Shown piece after piece: positions 1 to 8,053 of a stretch of 62,580 bases of DNA. This DNA is from Frankia canadensis. GTDB taxonomy: Bacteria > Actinomycetota > Actinomycetes > Frankiales > Frankiaceae. Location: positions 1-62,580 of the forward strand of contig NZ_FZMO01000046.1 of assembly GCF_900197875.1 (NCBI RefSeq), written 5' to 3'. Under the pieces are notes generated by a model. The model ran no database searches and had not been told where the DNA came from. It saw only the letters and a list, made by a program, of their open reading frames with translations. Numbering within the stretch: position 1 is the first letter of the stretch; every line of letters begins with the position of its first letter. The translations under genes and the position numbers were made by a program.

Positions 1-744
1 GCCAGAACGGAACGCCTCGGCTGCGACACCTACCTCCGCGACCTCCACACCGCCCTCAACATCCACCTCGAAACCACCACCCCCACCAGCACCAGCACCA
101 GCACCAGCACCAGCACCAGCCAGAACAGCAAGAACGAGGACCCCCCGCACGACACCGCCGACAACGACCACACCGACGGCGATGACATCGACAGCGAGGA
201 CGGCGACAGCGGCGGCCCAGGAAGTGAGGACCGTCAACAAACGGCAGGACGCATACAAGGCACCCTCGGCGGCATCCTCGGCCCCCACATCGGACTACCC
301 GCCACCGTCCTCGAACGCCTCGGCTGCGACACCTACCTCCGCGACCTCCACACCGACCAGCACGGCAACCCGCTGCACCTCGGCAGACGACGACGCTTCC
401 CCACCAACCGCCTCCGCGACGCCGTCCACCTCCGCGACCGCGGACACTGCCGCTACCCCGGCTGCCAGCGCACCCGATGGCTCCAAACCCACCACGCCAT
501 CAGCTGGGAACAAGGAGGAACCACCGACATCGAAAACCTGCTCCTGCTCTGCAGCCGACACCACAAAACCATCCACGACCAGCACATCACCCTGCACCGA
601 TCGGGCCGCAACACCGTCTACGCCACCCGGGCCGATGGCACCCCCATCACCGCCACATCACCCACCCTCACCACCCACGACCTCGACGCACTCATCCGCA
701 ACCTCGACGGTGGAGGTGGAGGCCAAGGCGCGGACGTGCGCTGA
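1..744 (+). CDS. HNH endonuclease, DUF222/13E12 type, C-terminal part (5' end outside window)
   Basis: The reading frame is open from base 1 and stops at 742-744; the start lies upstream of the window. The last ~90 codons carry an HNH nuclease domain: a Cys pair (CRYPGC), then the HH of QTHHAISW, the N of DIENLLLLC and the final SRHHKTIHD. This arrangement is typical of the actinobacterial DUF222-HNH (13E12 repeat) proteins, which are abundant and often mobile, with unproven function. Upstream of the domain lie a Thr-Ser run from six ACCAGC units (85-120) and an acidic stretch. The 43 bases at 10-52 recur exactly at 313-355, in frame, so the same 14-residue block occurs twice 101 codons apart. 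This suggests an internal duplication. The HNH call is strong; a biological role cannot be given. Confidence 0.85.
   Translation, partial: ARTERLGCDTYLRDLHTALNIHLETTTPTSTSTSTSTSTSQNSKNEDPPHDTADNDHTDGDDIDSEDGDSGGPGSEDRQQTAGRIQGTLGGILGPHIGLPATVLERLGCDTYLRDLHTDQHGNPLHLGRRRRFPTNRLRDAVHLRDRGHCRYPGCQRTRWLQTHHAISWEQGGTTDIENLLLLCSRHHKTIHDQHITLHRSGRNTVYATRADGTPITATSPTLTTHDLDALIRNLDGGGGGQGADVR
10..355. repeat. Exact 43-bp in-frame direct repeat (10-52 and 313-355)
   Basis: Bases 10-52 and 313-355 are identical. The spacing is 303 bp, exactly 101 codons, so both copies encode the same peptide around LGCDTYLRDL inside the HNH endonuclease gene. The first copy may extend beyond the window's left edge. 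Confidence 0.9.
85..120. repeat. (ACCAGC)6 microsatellite-like repeat
   Basis: Six perfect ACCAGC hexamers encode alternating Thr-Ser in the HNH endonuclease. Because the unit is six bases, changes in copy number keep the frame. Confidence 0.9.
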
Positions 745-822
745 TCTATGAGAAGGCCACTGCGCGCCAGCATCCACTGGGCGACCGCCATGAGCTCGTC
801 GTCCTGGTACCGAAGTGCCGGC

Positions 823-1791
823 TTAGCGCGACGTCGGCCGGGCGGTTGACGTCGGCTGGGCGAAGCGGCGGTGGCAGTGGCGGATGAGCACTCGTAGTGC
901 CGGGTCGTGGGTGTCGCCCCAGACGAGGGCGAGGGCGGCGAGGGTGGGGACGTCCTCGATCGGCATGCTGCGCAGCCGGTCGGGCTGATCGTCCACCATC
1001 GACGCCGACAGGACGGCGACGCCGAGGCCGCGGGCCGCGAGCTCGGCGACAGCCGTCGGCGCCGCGGCCTCCAGCGTCACGCGCGGGCGCTCGCCGGCGG
1101 CCGCACAGGCCCGGTCGAACACCGCCCGCACGCCGGTGCCGGTCGGCAGGCAGGCGATGGGATAGGGCACCAGATCACCGACGCGCAGGCTGGACCGGAC
1201 GGCCAACGGGTGAGCGGGCGCGACCGCGGCGACCAGCGGCTCCGCGACGACGGGCATCGCCCGCGGCCCGGACACCGCCCGCGGCTCGGGCAGGGCGCCC
1301 GCCCCGGACATGGTGCCAGCCCCGGACAGGAGTGGCGCGTCAGCGGGCGTGCCGACCAGGGCCAGGCCCAGCGACCCGGCGCGGACCTGGTCGAGAAGTC
1401 GGTCGGAGCTGTCCTCCGTCAGGGTGATCTCGATGCCGGGATGTTCGGCGTGGAAGGAGGCGAGCGCGTCGAACAGCGGCTCGAACGTGCAGGACGCGAC
1501 CATGCCCACCACGATCCGGCCCCTGATCAGACCGTTCACCTCGTCGACGGCCGCCCGCACGGCGCCGACGGCCGCCAGCGCCGCCCGGGCGTGCTCCAGC
1601 GCCGCAACGCCCGCGGGCGTCAACGTCGCGCTGCGGCCCGAGCGGTCGATCAGGAGCGCGCCCAGCTCATGTTCCAGTACGCGGACCTGGGCGCTGACCC
1701 CCGACTGGCTGATGCGCACCCGCTGCGCGGCACGGGTGAAGTTCGCCTCCTCGGCGACGGCGATGAAGTACTCCAGCTGGCGCAGTTCCAT
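823..1791 (-). CDS. LysR-family transcriptional regulator
   Basis: A 322-residue protein with the classic LysR N-terminal winged helix-turn-helix: MELRQLEYFIAVAEEANFTR, then AAQRVRISQSGVSAQVRVLE as the recognition helix region (residues about 3-60). An effector-binding domain follows (about 90-300). Length and domain order match the family. It is divergent from the SnoaL-like gene at 1899, with 107 bp between them, the usual arrangement for a LysR regulator and its target. An inverted repeat GATTC-N12-GAATC lies just upstream of its start (1799-1820) and is a plausible operator for both genes. The inducer is unknown. The purine operon begins beyond the SnoaL-like gene, so control of that operon is possible but unsupported. 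Confidence 0.9.
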   Translation of the reverse strand: MELRQLEYFIAVAEEANFTRAAQRVRISQSGVSAQVRVLEHELGALLIDRSGRSATLTPAGVAALEHARAALAAVGAVRAAVDEVNGLIRGRIVVGMVASCTFEPLFDALASFHAEHPGIEITLTEDSSDRLLDQVRAGSLGLALVGTPADAPLLSGAGTMSGAGALPEPRAVSGPRAMPVVAEPLVAAVAPAHPLAVRSSLRVGDLVPYPIACLPTGTGVRAVFDRACAAAGERPRVTLEAAAPTAVAELAARGLGVAVLSASMVDDQPDRLRSMPIEDVPTLAALALVWGDTHDPALRVLIRHCHRRFAQPTSTARPTSR

Positions 1792-1798
1792 AATCCGG

Positions 1799-1820
1799 GA
1801 TTCTAGATCCCATCAGAATC
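1799..1820. promoter_or_regulatory. Inverted repeat in LysR/SnoaL divergent promoter region
   Basis: GATTC (1799-1803) and GAATC (1816-1820) form a perfect 5-bp inverted repeat with a 12-bp spacer, 8 bp upstream of the LysR start. LysR proteins commonly bind such interrupted dyads between divergent genes. The function is inferred from position and symmetry only. Confidence 0.45.
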
Positions 1821-1898
1821 ATCTGTTGGACTACTACGTCTCCCGCTGGCGAGACTGGCGGCACAGCACACTGACCGGAACGGAAGAAGGAGTCGAGG

Positions 1899-2264
1899 AT
1901 GACCGAGCACGAGGGCGCCCGCACGCCTGAGGATCTGACCAGGCTGTTCGTCGAGCGGGCGAACGCCGGGGACGCCGCCGGCATCGCGGAGCTCTACGAG
2001 CGTGACGCCGTCATGGCGTACCCGCCAGGTGGCCAGACCGTGGGGCGCGACGCCATCCGGGCGCTGTGGGAGAAGGTGCTCGCGGACGCGCCACGCTTCG
2101 AGCCCGAGGCGCCGCTGCCCACCCTGGTTCACGGCGACGTCGCGCTGACATCCACGGTGGCCCGGGATGGCGCCGGCGCCCGCGCGCAGGTCGCCCGTCG
2201 CCAGCCGGACGGCACCTGGCTGCGGCTGCTCGACCAGCCCGAGTTCGTCCGGGCCGACGGTTGA
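1899..2264 (+). CDS. SnoaL-like / NTF2-fold small protein
   Basis: A 121-residue protein resembling the SnoaL/DUF4440 branch of the NTF2-like fold. It has an N-terminal helix (TRLFVERANAGDAAGIAELY), then YERDAVMAYPPGGQTVGRDAIRALW, the usual segment in which a pocket residue precedes the G-R-x-A-I motif, and a C-terminal sheet ending RLLDQPEF. Such proteins bind or turn over small hydrophobic molecules, or act as orphan ketosteroid-isomerase-like folds. The substrate cannot be predicted. The ATG is preceded by AAGGAG about 7 bases upstream, which fixes the start. It is divergent from the LysR gene and converges with 5-hydroxyisourate hydrolase 4 bp after its stop. Confidence 0.75.
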   Translation: MTEHEGARTPEDLTRLFVERANAGDAAGIAELYERDAVMAYPPGGQTVGRDAIRALWEKVLADAPRFEPEAPLPTLVHGDVALTSTVARDGAGARAQVARRQPDGTWLRLLDQPEFVRADG

Positions 2265-2268
2265 CCGG

Positions 2269-2607
2269 TCAGCTGCCCCGGTAGGTCGAGTAGCCGAACG
2301 GCGCTAGCAGCAGCGGGACGTGATGGTGCTCGGCCGGGTCGGTGACCGCGAACGTGATCGTCACCTCGGGGAAGAACGCCGAGCGCGCGTGGGTGTCGAA
2401 GACGAGCCGCCAGCGGCCGGGCGCGGTCAGCGGCAGGCCCGCGAGCCGGCCGTCGGCGTCGGTGACCCCGGACGCGACGGCCGTCCAGACGCCAGCCTGT
2501 TCCGGGGAGGCAGCCTGTTGCGGGGGCAGGCCGCGTTCAAGGCGGACTGGTACGCCCGCGGCGGGACGTCCCGCCGCGGTGTCCAGCACATGGGTGGACA
2601 GGCCCAT
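2269..2607 (-). CDS. uraH: 5-hydroxyisourate hydrolase (transthyretin-like)
   Basis: 112 residues, the usual length of bacterial HIUase. The N-terminal motif GLSTHVLDTAAGRPAAGVPV and the C-terminal HHHVPLLLAPFGYSTYRGS are the two family signatures; the terminal YRGS supplies active-site residues. The enzyme hydrolyses 5-hydroxyisourate, the product of urate oxidation, to OHCU in the cytoplasm. It is the last gene of the minus-strand purine operon, 19 bp after the allantoicase/OHCU decarboxylase fusion that uses its product. A purine-rich ribosome site (GGAGGGAGGGG) precedes the ATG. Confidence 0.95.
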   Translation of the reverse strand: MGLSTHVLDTAAGRPAAGVPVRLERGLPPQQAASPEQAGVWTAVASGVTDADGRLAGLPLTAPGRWRLVFDTHARSAFFPEVTITFAVTDPAEHHHVPLLLAPFGYSTYRGS

Positions 2608-2626
2608 CAGCCCCTCCCTCCGGTGA

Positions 2627-4177
2627 TCAGGCGCCGGTGATCAGGTGGCGGATGCGCAGGGCGGTGATCTCGGCCTGTTGGCCTGCGGCGATCCGCAGTT
2701 CCTCGGCCGGGCCGTGGGTCATCCGCTCGTGGAGCACCGTGAGCATCTCCTCGGCGGTGCGGCCCGCCGCCCGGACCAGGAAGATGTAGCCGAAACGGTC
2801 CTCGTACTCGGCGTTGCCGGCGGCGAAGGCGGCCCTGATCTCGTCGGACGCCTCGTCCATCGCCGCCTGCTCCCGCCGGGGGGCGTCGAGGGAGACGAGC
2901 GAGGCCCGGGCGGTCGTCGGCGGCGCCGGGGTGCGGGTGGGGCGCTCGCCGATCCGGGGGTGCGCGGTGAACGCCTCCAGCCAGGCCGGCTCGGGCAGCG
3001 CCCACCATTCCTGCTCGGCGGCGGGCAGCAGCCCGGCCAGGGTGCCGAACGGGCGGCGCTCCACCACTGCGGCGGCCCAGTCCTCGGAACCGCAGCAGGC
3101 CAGCAGCTCCTCGATCGCGGCTTCCGGGGACAGCGCGTCGAACCAGCGCATGGCGAGCGACTCCCGCCCGGTCGACGTCGGCAGGCCGGTCAGGCGCAGC
3201 CGGGCGAGGCCGCCGTCGGGGATGGCGTCGATGCGCACATGGGTGGCCTGGACGGGAACCTCCAGGTCGAACAGGTGGCGGGTGTTGGGCTGCACCCGGG
3301 TGCGCGGCAGGAGCGGGAACCAGTCGCCGATGGCGCTGACGTCGTCGGGGTCGAGCAGGTCCGGGTAGTCGGCCGCCCACAGCTCGACGGCCCGGGGGGC
3401 GTTGCCGCGGAAGTGGCTGGTGTCGACCTCAGCCCGCACGATCAGGCCCTGGGTGACCAGGCGCACCACCGCCCAGTCGTGCCCCGTGCCGCGGCGGCGG
3501 CGGGTCTCCCAGCCCTCCCCCATCGCCCGGGCATCACCGGAGGCGTTGAGGTTGTGGCGGTCGCCATAGTGCATGTCGCTGGCCGCGACGACAACCCCGC
3601 CCAGGTCGGCGGCGGCGAGGTCGGAGGTGACATGGTCGAGCAGCCGGGGATCCGGCACGACCGTGCCGTGCACGCGCAGCCGGGCGACGCCGCCGTCCGG
3701 GTGGATCGTGAGCCGCAGGTGGGTGATGCGGGTCAGGCCGTGCTCGGCCACGGGCAGGACGTTGGCGGCGTCGGCGGTCACCGGGGTGCGCGGCACGAGT
3801 TCGACCCAGTCGACGGCGGGGTCGGCCGCCTCGGCCGCCGAGGGGTAGCCGGCGAGCGTCGCCCCGTGGATCGTGACGGCCTCCGGCGCGTTGCCGGTGA
3901 AGTGGGTGGTGTCGACGGTGATCGCCCGGGCGATGCCGGGCGAGCCCAGGCGGACGATGGCCCAGTCAGCCCCGGGCAGGTCGCGGCGACGGCGGGTCTC
4001 CCAGCCGTCCGTCCACTGGCCGCGCTCGGTGAACACGCCCGGCCGGACCACGGGCGCCTCGGGCAGCAGCATCCGCTCGGCGAACGCGAAGAACTCATCG
4101 TTGACGGCCACGACCGTGCCACCGAACCGGGCCGCCGCCAGATCGGCAAGGTTGGTCAGATCGGGCTGGTCACTCAT
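2627..4177 (-). CDS. alc-uraD: Allantoicase-OHCU decarboxylase fusion protein
   Basis: 516 residues holding two enzymes. Residues about 10-335 are allantoicase, visible as two similar halves, each with the GWETRRRR motif (near residues 58 and 220). It splits allantoate into ureidoglycolate and urea. Residues about 343-515 are 2-oxo-4-hydroxy-4-carboxy-5-ureidoimidazoline decarboxylase: the start RWFDALSPEAAIEELLACCG, the active-site region FTAHPRIGE and the terminal FGYIFLVRAAGRTAEEML region. It converts OHCU to S-allantoin. The reading frame is continuous with no stop or frameshift, so the fusion looks genuine. The two steps are not consecutive: allantoinase, the next gene upstream, acts between them. 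Operon context with uraH and allantoinase supports both assignments. Confidence 0.93.
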   Translation of the reverse strand: MSDQPDLTNLADLAAARFGGTVVAVNDEFFAFAERMLLPEAPVVRPGVFTERGQWTDGWETRRRRDLPGADWAIVRLGSPGIARAITVDTTHFTGNAPEAVTIHGATLAGYPSAAEAADPAVDWVELVPRTPVTADAANVLPVAEHGLTRITHLRLTIHPDGGVARLRVHGTVVPDPRLLDHVTSDLAAADLGGVVVAASDMHYGDRHNLNASGDARAMGEGWETRRRRGTGHDWAVVRLVTQGLIVRAEVDTSHFRGNAPRAVELWAADYPDLLDPDDVSAIGDWFPLLPRTRVQPNTRHLFDLEVPVQATHVRIDAIPDGGLARLRLTGLPTSTGRESLAMRWFDALSPEAAIEELLACCGSEDWAAAVVERRPFGTLAGLLPAAEQEWWALPEPAWLEAFTAHPRIGERPTRTPAPPTTARASLVSLDAPRREQAAMDEASDEIRAAFAAGNAEYEDRFGYIFLVRAAGRTAEEMLTVLHERMTHGPAEELRIAAGQQAEITALRIRHLITGA

Positions 4178-4259
4178 CAGAATCCCTCTCGGTCAGACGG
4201 GTGGCGGCACGGGCCCCGCGGGGACAGGATGGGGCACCGCGTTTGCGGGACGCAAAGAG

Positions 4260-4297
4260 TACGTCTCTCATCGGGTGATACGTCCCTCATCGGGCGA
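4260..4297. repeat. 19-bp imperfect direct repeat at the 3' end of allantoinase
   Basis: TACGTCTCTCATCGGGTGA (4260-4278) is followed at once by a copy with two changes (4279-4297). The second copy spans the stop codon of the allantoinase gene (4287-4289). This looks like a small tandem duplication in the spacer; no function is evident. Confidence 0.7.
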
Positions 4298-5720
4298 GCA
4301 GCCGTCCGCGGGGCGGACGGTTGCCGTCGGCGCGCACCCCCCGGAGGTAGGTCGCCTGGACCAGTCCGGTCAGGCTGCGGCCCGCGTAGGGGGTCAGCGG
4401 GTGGCGGTGGTGCAGCATGGCTGGTTCGACGACGAACGACGCGTCCGGGTCGAGGACGACGAGGTCGGCGTCGGCGCCCACCGCGATCCGGCCCTTGGCG
4501 CGCAGGCCGGCGAGGTCCGCCGGTCCCGTGCACATCCAGCGGACCACGTCGGCGAGGCTGTGGCCACGCGCGCGGGCCCCCGTCCACACGGCGGGCAGCC
4601 CGATCTGCACGGACGCGATCCCGCCCCAGGCGGCGGCGAAGTCGCCGGTGTCGATCTGCCTGACCGCCGGCGTCGACGGGGAGTGGTCGGTGACGACGCC
4701 GGCGAACAGTCCCTCGGCGAGCGCGTCCCACAGCCGGTCCTGGTTCGTCCGGCCCCGGATGGGTGGGGCGCACTTGAACACGGTGGCGCCGTCGGGCACC
4801 TCCTCGGCGGTGAAGGTCAGGTAGTGCGGGCAGGTCTCGACGCTCAGCGGCAGTCCCTCCACCCGGGCGGCCAGGACGTCGTCGAGCGCGTCCGCGGCGG
4901 ACAGGTGCAGCACGTGCAGCCGGGCGCCGGTCGCCGCGGACAGCGCCGCGAGTCCCGCCACCGCCCGCTTCTCCGCGGCCGGTGGCCGGGAGGCCAGCCA
5001 GCTCGCGAACGCCCGGCCGACCACCGGCGGGGCCGCGGCGAGGACCGTGGGCGACTCGGCGTGCACGACGGTGAGGGCGCCCATGCGGGCGGTGTGCCCG
5101 ACGGCGGCGGCCAGGACGTCCATCGACACGTGCGGGAACTCCTCGACCCCGGACGGGGCCAGGAACGCCTTGAATCCGAAGACGCCGGCGTCGTGCAGCG
5201 CGGCGAGGTCGCGCTGGCGGCGGGTGTCGGCGCCGATGATGCCGCCCCAGAAACCCACGTCGACGGCGATCTGCCCGGCGGCCGCGGCCCGCTTGGCCTC
5301 GAGGGCGGCGAGCGACGTCGTCGGCGGGATCGCGTTCAGCGGCATGTCGATGATCGTGGTGACGCCGCCGGCGGCCGCCGCCCGGGTCGCGGTGGCGAAT
5401 CCCTCCCACTCGGTGCGGCCGGGCTCGTTGACGTGCACGTGGCTGTCGACGACGCCCGGCATCAGCACGAGGTCGCCGAGGTCGGTCACCGGCACCCCCG
5501 CCGGCGCCTCGGTCAGCACCGTGACCGCCGTGATCCGGCCGGCCTCGACGTGTACCGCCGCGGGACGCTCGCCGTCGGGGAGGATGACCCGGCGCGAGCG
5601 CAGGACCCGCGGGCGCTCGGGCAGTGCCAGGCGGGGCAGTGCCAGGCGGGAGAGTGCCAGGCGGGGCAGTGCCAGGCGGGAATCAGCCAGGGCAGGGCCA
5701 GAAGGGGCGGAGTCGCTCAT
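4287..5720 (-). CDS. allB: Allantoinase
   Basis: 477 residues of the cyclic amidohydrolase (dihydroorotase/allantoinase) family. The metal site is visible as LMPGVVDSHVHVNEPGRTEWEG (HxH near residue 92). Further landmarks are GGVTTIIDMPLNAIPPT, the carbamylated lysine in FGFKAFLAPSG, the downstream His of VHAES and HVLHLS, and the Asp of VVTDHSP. The enzyme opens the allantoin ring to allantoate. An unusual N-terminal extension of about 40 residues contains repeats of LALPR/LALSR encoded by 15-bp tandem units (5617-5690). The true start may be downstream of the extension. The annotated ATG overlaps the stop of the molybdenum subunit gene by ATGA, which supports it as the translated start. Confidence 0.94.
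   Translation of the reverse strand: MSDSAPSGPALADSRLALPRLALSRLALPRLALPERPRVLRSRRVILPDGERPAAVHVEAGRITAVTVLTEAPAGVPVTDLGDLVLMPGVVDSHVHVNEPGRTEWEGFATATRAAAAGGVTTIIDMPLNAIPPTTSLAALEAKRAAAAGQIAVDVGFWGGIIGADTRRQRDLAALHDAGVFGFKAFLAPSGVEEFPHVSMDVLAAAVGHTARMGALTVVHAESPTVLAAAPPVVGRAFASWLASRPPAAEKRAVAGLAALSAATGARLHVLHLSAADALDDVLAARVEGLPLSVETCPHYLTFTAEEVPDGATVFKCAPPIRGRTNQDRLWDALAEGLFAGVVTDHSPSTPAVRQIDTGDFAAAWGGIASVQIGLPAVWTGARARGHSLADVVRWMCTGPADLAGLRAKGRIAVGADADLVVLDPDASFVVEPAMLHHRHPLTPYAGRSLTGLVQATYLRGVRADGNRPPRGRLLAR
5617..5690. repeat. 15-bp tandem repeats encoding LALPR/LALSR
   Basis: Four to five imperfect copies of a 15-base unit (consensus GGGCAGTGCCAGGCG on the plus strand) lie in the N-terminal coding part of allantoinase. 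They give the peptide series LALPR-LALSR-LALPR-LALPE. The unit length keeps the frame. Confidence 0.85.
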
Positions 5721-8053
5721 GCTGGCGGGTCACCTCCAGGGGCGCCAGGCAGGTCGACAGGGTTTTCCAGATCAACGAGGTCCTGCGGGCGGACGGGGAC
5801 GCGGCGCAGGTCGCGGCCCACCGCCGCCCGGATCGCCGCGACGATCGCCGGCGTCGCCGTGCAGGTGGGGGCCTCACCGACACCCTTCACCCCGTACGGG
5901 GCTTCCGGCTGTGGCTCGGTGACGGCCACGAAGTCCAGGTCGGGGACGTCGGCGGCGGTGGGCAGCAGGTAGTCGTGGAAGGTCGGGTTCGTCACCCGCC
6001 CGCCGTCGGTGACCAGCTCCTCCATCACGGCCAGGCCCAGGCCCTGCGCGGTGCCGCCCTCGACCTGGCCGCGCAGCGCCAGCGGGTTGAGCACGGTGCC
6101 GCAGTCCTGGGCCAGCGCCATCGACACGACCCGGACCAGCCCCAGGTCGAGGTCGACGTCGACGACGGCCCGATGCGCGGCGGCGGCGAAGGCGACGTGC
6201 GGATCCCCCTGGCCGGCGGCGTCGAGCGCGGTGGTGCGCCGGTGGTGAAAGGTGAACTCGGCCTCGACCGGGCCGGCGGCGAGCGCGTCGGCCAGCGTGA
6301 GGCGCAGGCCCGCCTCGGCGCCCACGATCCGTCCCGCGGTGATGCGCAGGCTTGCCCCGGGCGCCTCGACGACCCGCGCTGGCAGTCCGGCGGTGCGGGC
6401 CACGCGGGCCAGCAGGCGGTCGGCGACCGCGACGCACGCTCCGCGCACCGCCCCGCCGCTCATCCAGGTCTGGCGGGACGCACTGGTGGAGCCGGCGCTA
6501 CCGATCGCGGTGTCCGCCGGGCGCAGCACGACCTGGTCGACGCCGAGCTCGGTGCGGGCGATCTGCTCGGCGATGGCGACGAACCCCTGGCCGACCTCGG
6601 CGCAGGCGCTGTGGATGCTGGCCCGCGGGGTGCCGTCGGCGGCGAGGTCGAGGCGGACGCGAGCCACGGAGGAGTCGTCCATGCCCTCGGAGAACAGCAG
6701 GTTCTTGTAGGCAAGGGCGTATCCGACGCCGCGACGCACCCGGCTCGGGTCGGCGGCGGCGGGCAGGCCGCCGGGCAGGGTGAGGCCCGTCGGGCCGGCT
6801 GGGCCAGCCGTCGGTGACGGGGGCAGGGGTCGGGCGGCGACGAGCTGGATGAGTTCCCGGGCGGGTAGCGGGCCGCCCATCACCTGGCCGGTCGGCAGGA
6901 TGTCGCCCGGGCAGATGGCGTTGCGCACGCGCAGCTCGACGGGGTCCAGGCCGACAGCGTCCGCCAGCCGGTCCAACTGGGCCTCGTGGCCGATGGTCAC
7001 CTGCGGAACGCCGAACCCGCGCATGGCCCCGCAGGGCGGGTTGTTGGTCCGCACCACCACCCCGTGCAGCCGCGCGTGGGGCACCCGGTACGGACCGGCC
7101 GCGTGGGTGACCGCGTTGGCCAGCACCGCCGGGGACGACGACGCGTAGGCGCCGCCGTCGAGGACCAGACGGGCCTGGACGCTGACCAGATCGCCGGCAC
7201 GGGTGGCGGTGTGCCGGAACCACATGCGGGCGGGATGACGGTGGGGATGGCCGAGGAACGACTCGACCCGGTCGTAGGCGATCCGGACCGGCGCCCCCGC
7301 TGCCCGGGCCAGCAGCGCCCCGTGGATCTGCAGGGTGATGTCCTCGCGCCCGCCGAACGCGCCCCCCACCCCGGCCAGGGTGAGCCGGACGAGATCCTCC
7401 GGCAGGGCCAGGCAGGCGGCGAGCTGCTCGCGGTCGGAGTGCAGCCACTGGGTGGCGACCCGCAGGTCGACGCCACCGTCCGCCGCCGGGGTGATGAGGG
7501 CCGCCTCGGGTGCGAGGAACGCCTGGTCCTGCATGCCGACGACGTAGTGGTCCTCGATCACCACCGGACCGTCGCGGTCGGGGTCGCCGTGGCGAACGTC
7601 GATCTCGCGGTAGAGGTTGCCTGCCGGGTGCAGGCGAGGCGTGTCCGGGGCGAGCGCGAGCGCGGGATCGGTGTGGGGCGGCAACGGCTCGTAGTCGACC
7701 TCGATCGCCGCGAGGGCGCGGCGGGCGGTACGGGCGTCGACGGCGGCCACCGCGGCCACCGGCTCCCCGGCGTAGCGGGCCTCGGTCGCGGCGAAGACGG
7801 GCTGGTCGGCGATGATCAGCCCGTAGGTGGCGACGCCGGGCACGTCTGCGGCGGTCACGACGGCCGCGACGCCCGGCAGCTGGCGGGCCGTCGCGGTGTC
7901 GACGCGGCGGATCCGCGCCCGCGGGTGTGGGCAGCGCAGGGTCCGCCCGTGCAGCATTCCCGGGACCCGCAGGTCCCCGGCGTAGGGGAACGTCCCGGCC
8001 ACCTTCGCCGGGCCGTCCGGGCGGCGGGCGGACGCGCCGACGCCGCCGCTCAC
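5717..8053 (-). CDS. xdhA: Xanthine dehydrogenase, molybdopterin-binding subunit
   Basis: 778 residues, the expected length for the large subunit of the xanthine oxidase family. N-terminal DGPAKVAGTFPYAGDLRVPGMLHGR is the standard opening of the a/b hammerhead domain. GVGGAFGGRED is the molybdopterin-contacting loop and PCGAMRGFGVPQ carries the conserved Arg next to the cofactor. The C-terminal PYGVKGVGEAPT contains the catalytic Glu (GVGE). The enzyme hydroxylates hypoxanthine and xanthine to urate. The GTG start overlaps the stop of the iron-sulfur subunit. The name follows E. coli usage (xdhA = Mo subunit). Specificity for xanthine rests on the neighbouring ureide genes. Confidence 0.92.
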   Translation of the reverse strand: MSGGVGASARRPDGPAKVAGTFPYAGDLRVPGMLHGRTLRCPHPRARIRRVDTATARQLPGVAAVVTAADVPGVATYGLIIADQPVFAATEARYAGEPVAAVAAVDARTARRALAAIEVDYEPLPPHTDPALALAPDTPRLHPAGNLYREIDVRHGDPDRDGPVVIEDHYVVGMQDQAFLAPEAALITPAADGGVDLRVATQWLHSDREQLAACLALPEDLVRLTLAGVGGAFGGREDITLQIHGALLARAAGAPVRIAYDRVESFLGHPHRHPARMWFRHTATRAGDLVSVQARLVLDGGAYASSSPAVLANAVTHAAGPYRVPHARLHGVVVRTNNPPCGAMRGFGVPQVTIGHEAQLDRLADAVGLDPVELRVRNAICPGDILPTGQVMGGPLPARELIQLVAARPLPPSPTAGPAGPTGLTLPGGLPAAADPSRVRRGVGYALAYKNLLFSEGMDDSSVARVRLDLAADGTPRASIHSACAEVGQGFVAIAEQIARTELGVDQVVLRPADTAIGSAGSTSASRQTWMSGGAVRGACVAVADRLLARVARTAGLPARVVEAPGASLRITAGRIVGAEAGLRLTLADALAAGPVEAEFTFHHRRTTALDAAGQGDPHVAFAAAAHRAVVDVDLDLGLVRVVSMALAQDCGTVLNPLALRGQVEGGTAQGLGLAVMEELVTDGGRVTNPTFHDYLLPTAADVPDLDFVAVTEPQPEAPYGVKGVGEAPTCTATPAIVAAIRAAVGRDLRRVPVRPQDLVDLENPVDLPGAPGGDPPA

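Noticed and set aside
85-120. Possible CRISPR-like array
   Set aside because: It is a hexanucleotide microsatellite with no spacers; no repeat-spacer pattern was found anywhere in the window.
2645-4663. Long plus-strand open frame of 672 codons opposite the allantoicase fusion
   Set aside because: It is antisense to two well-supported genes, lacks any domain and is a by-product of high GC.
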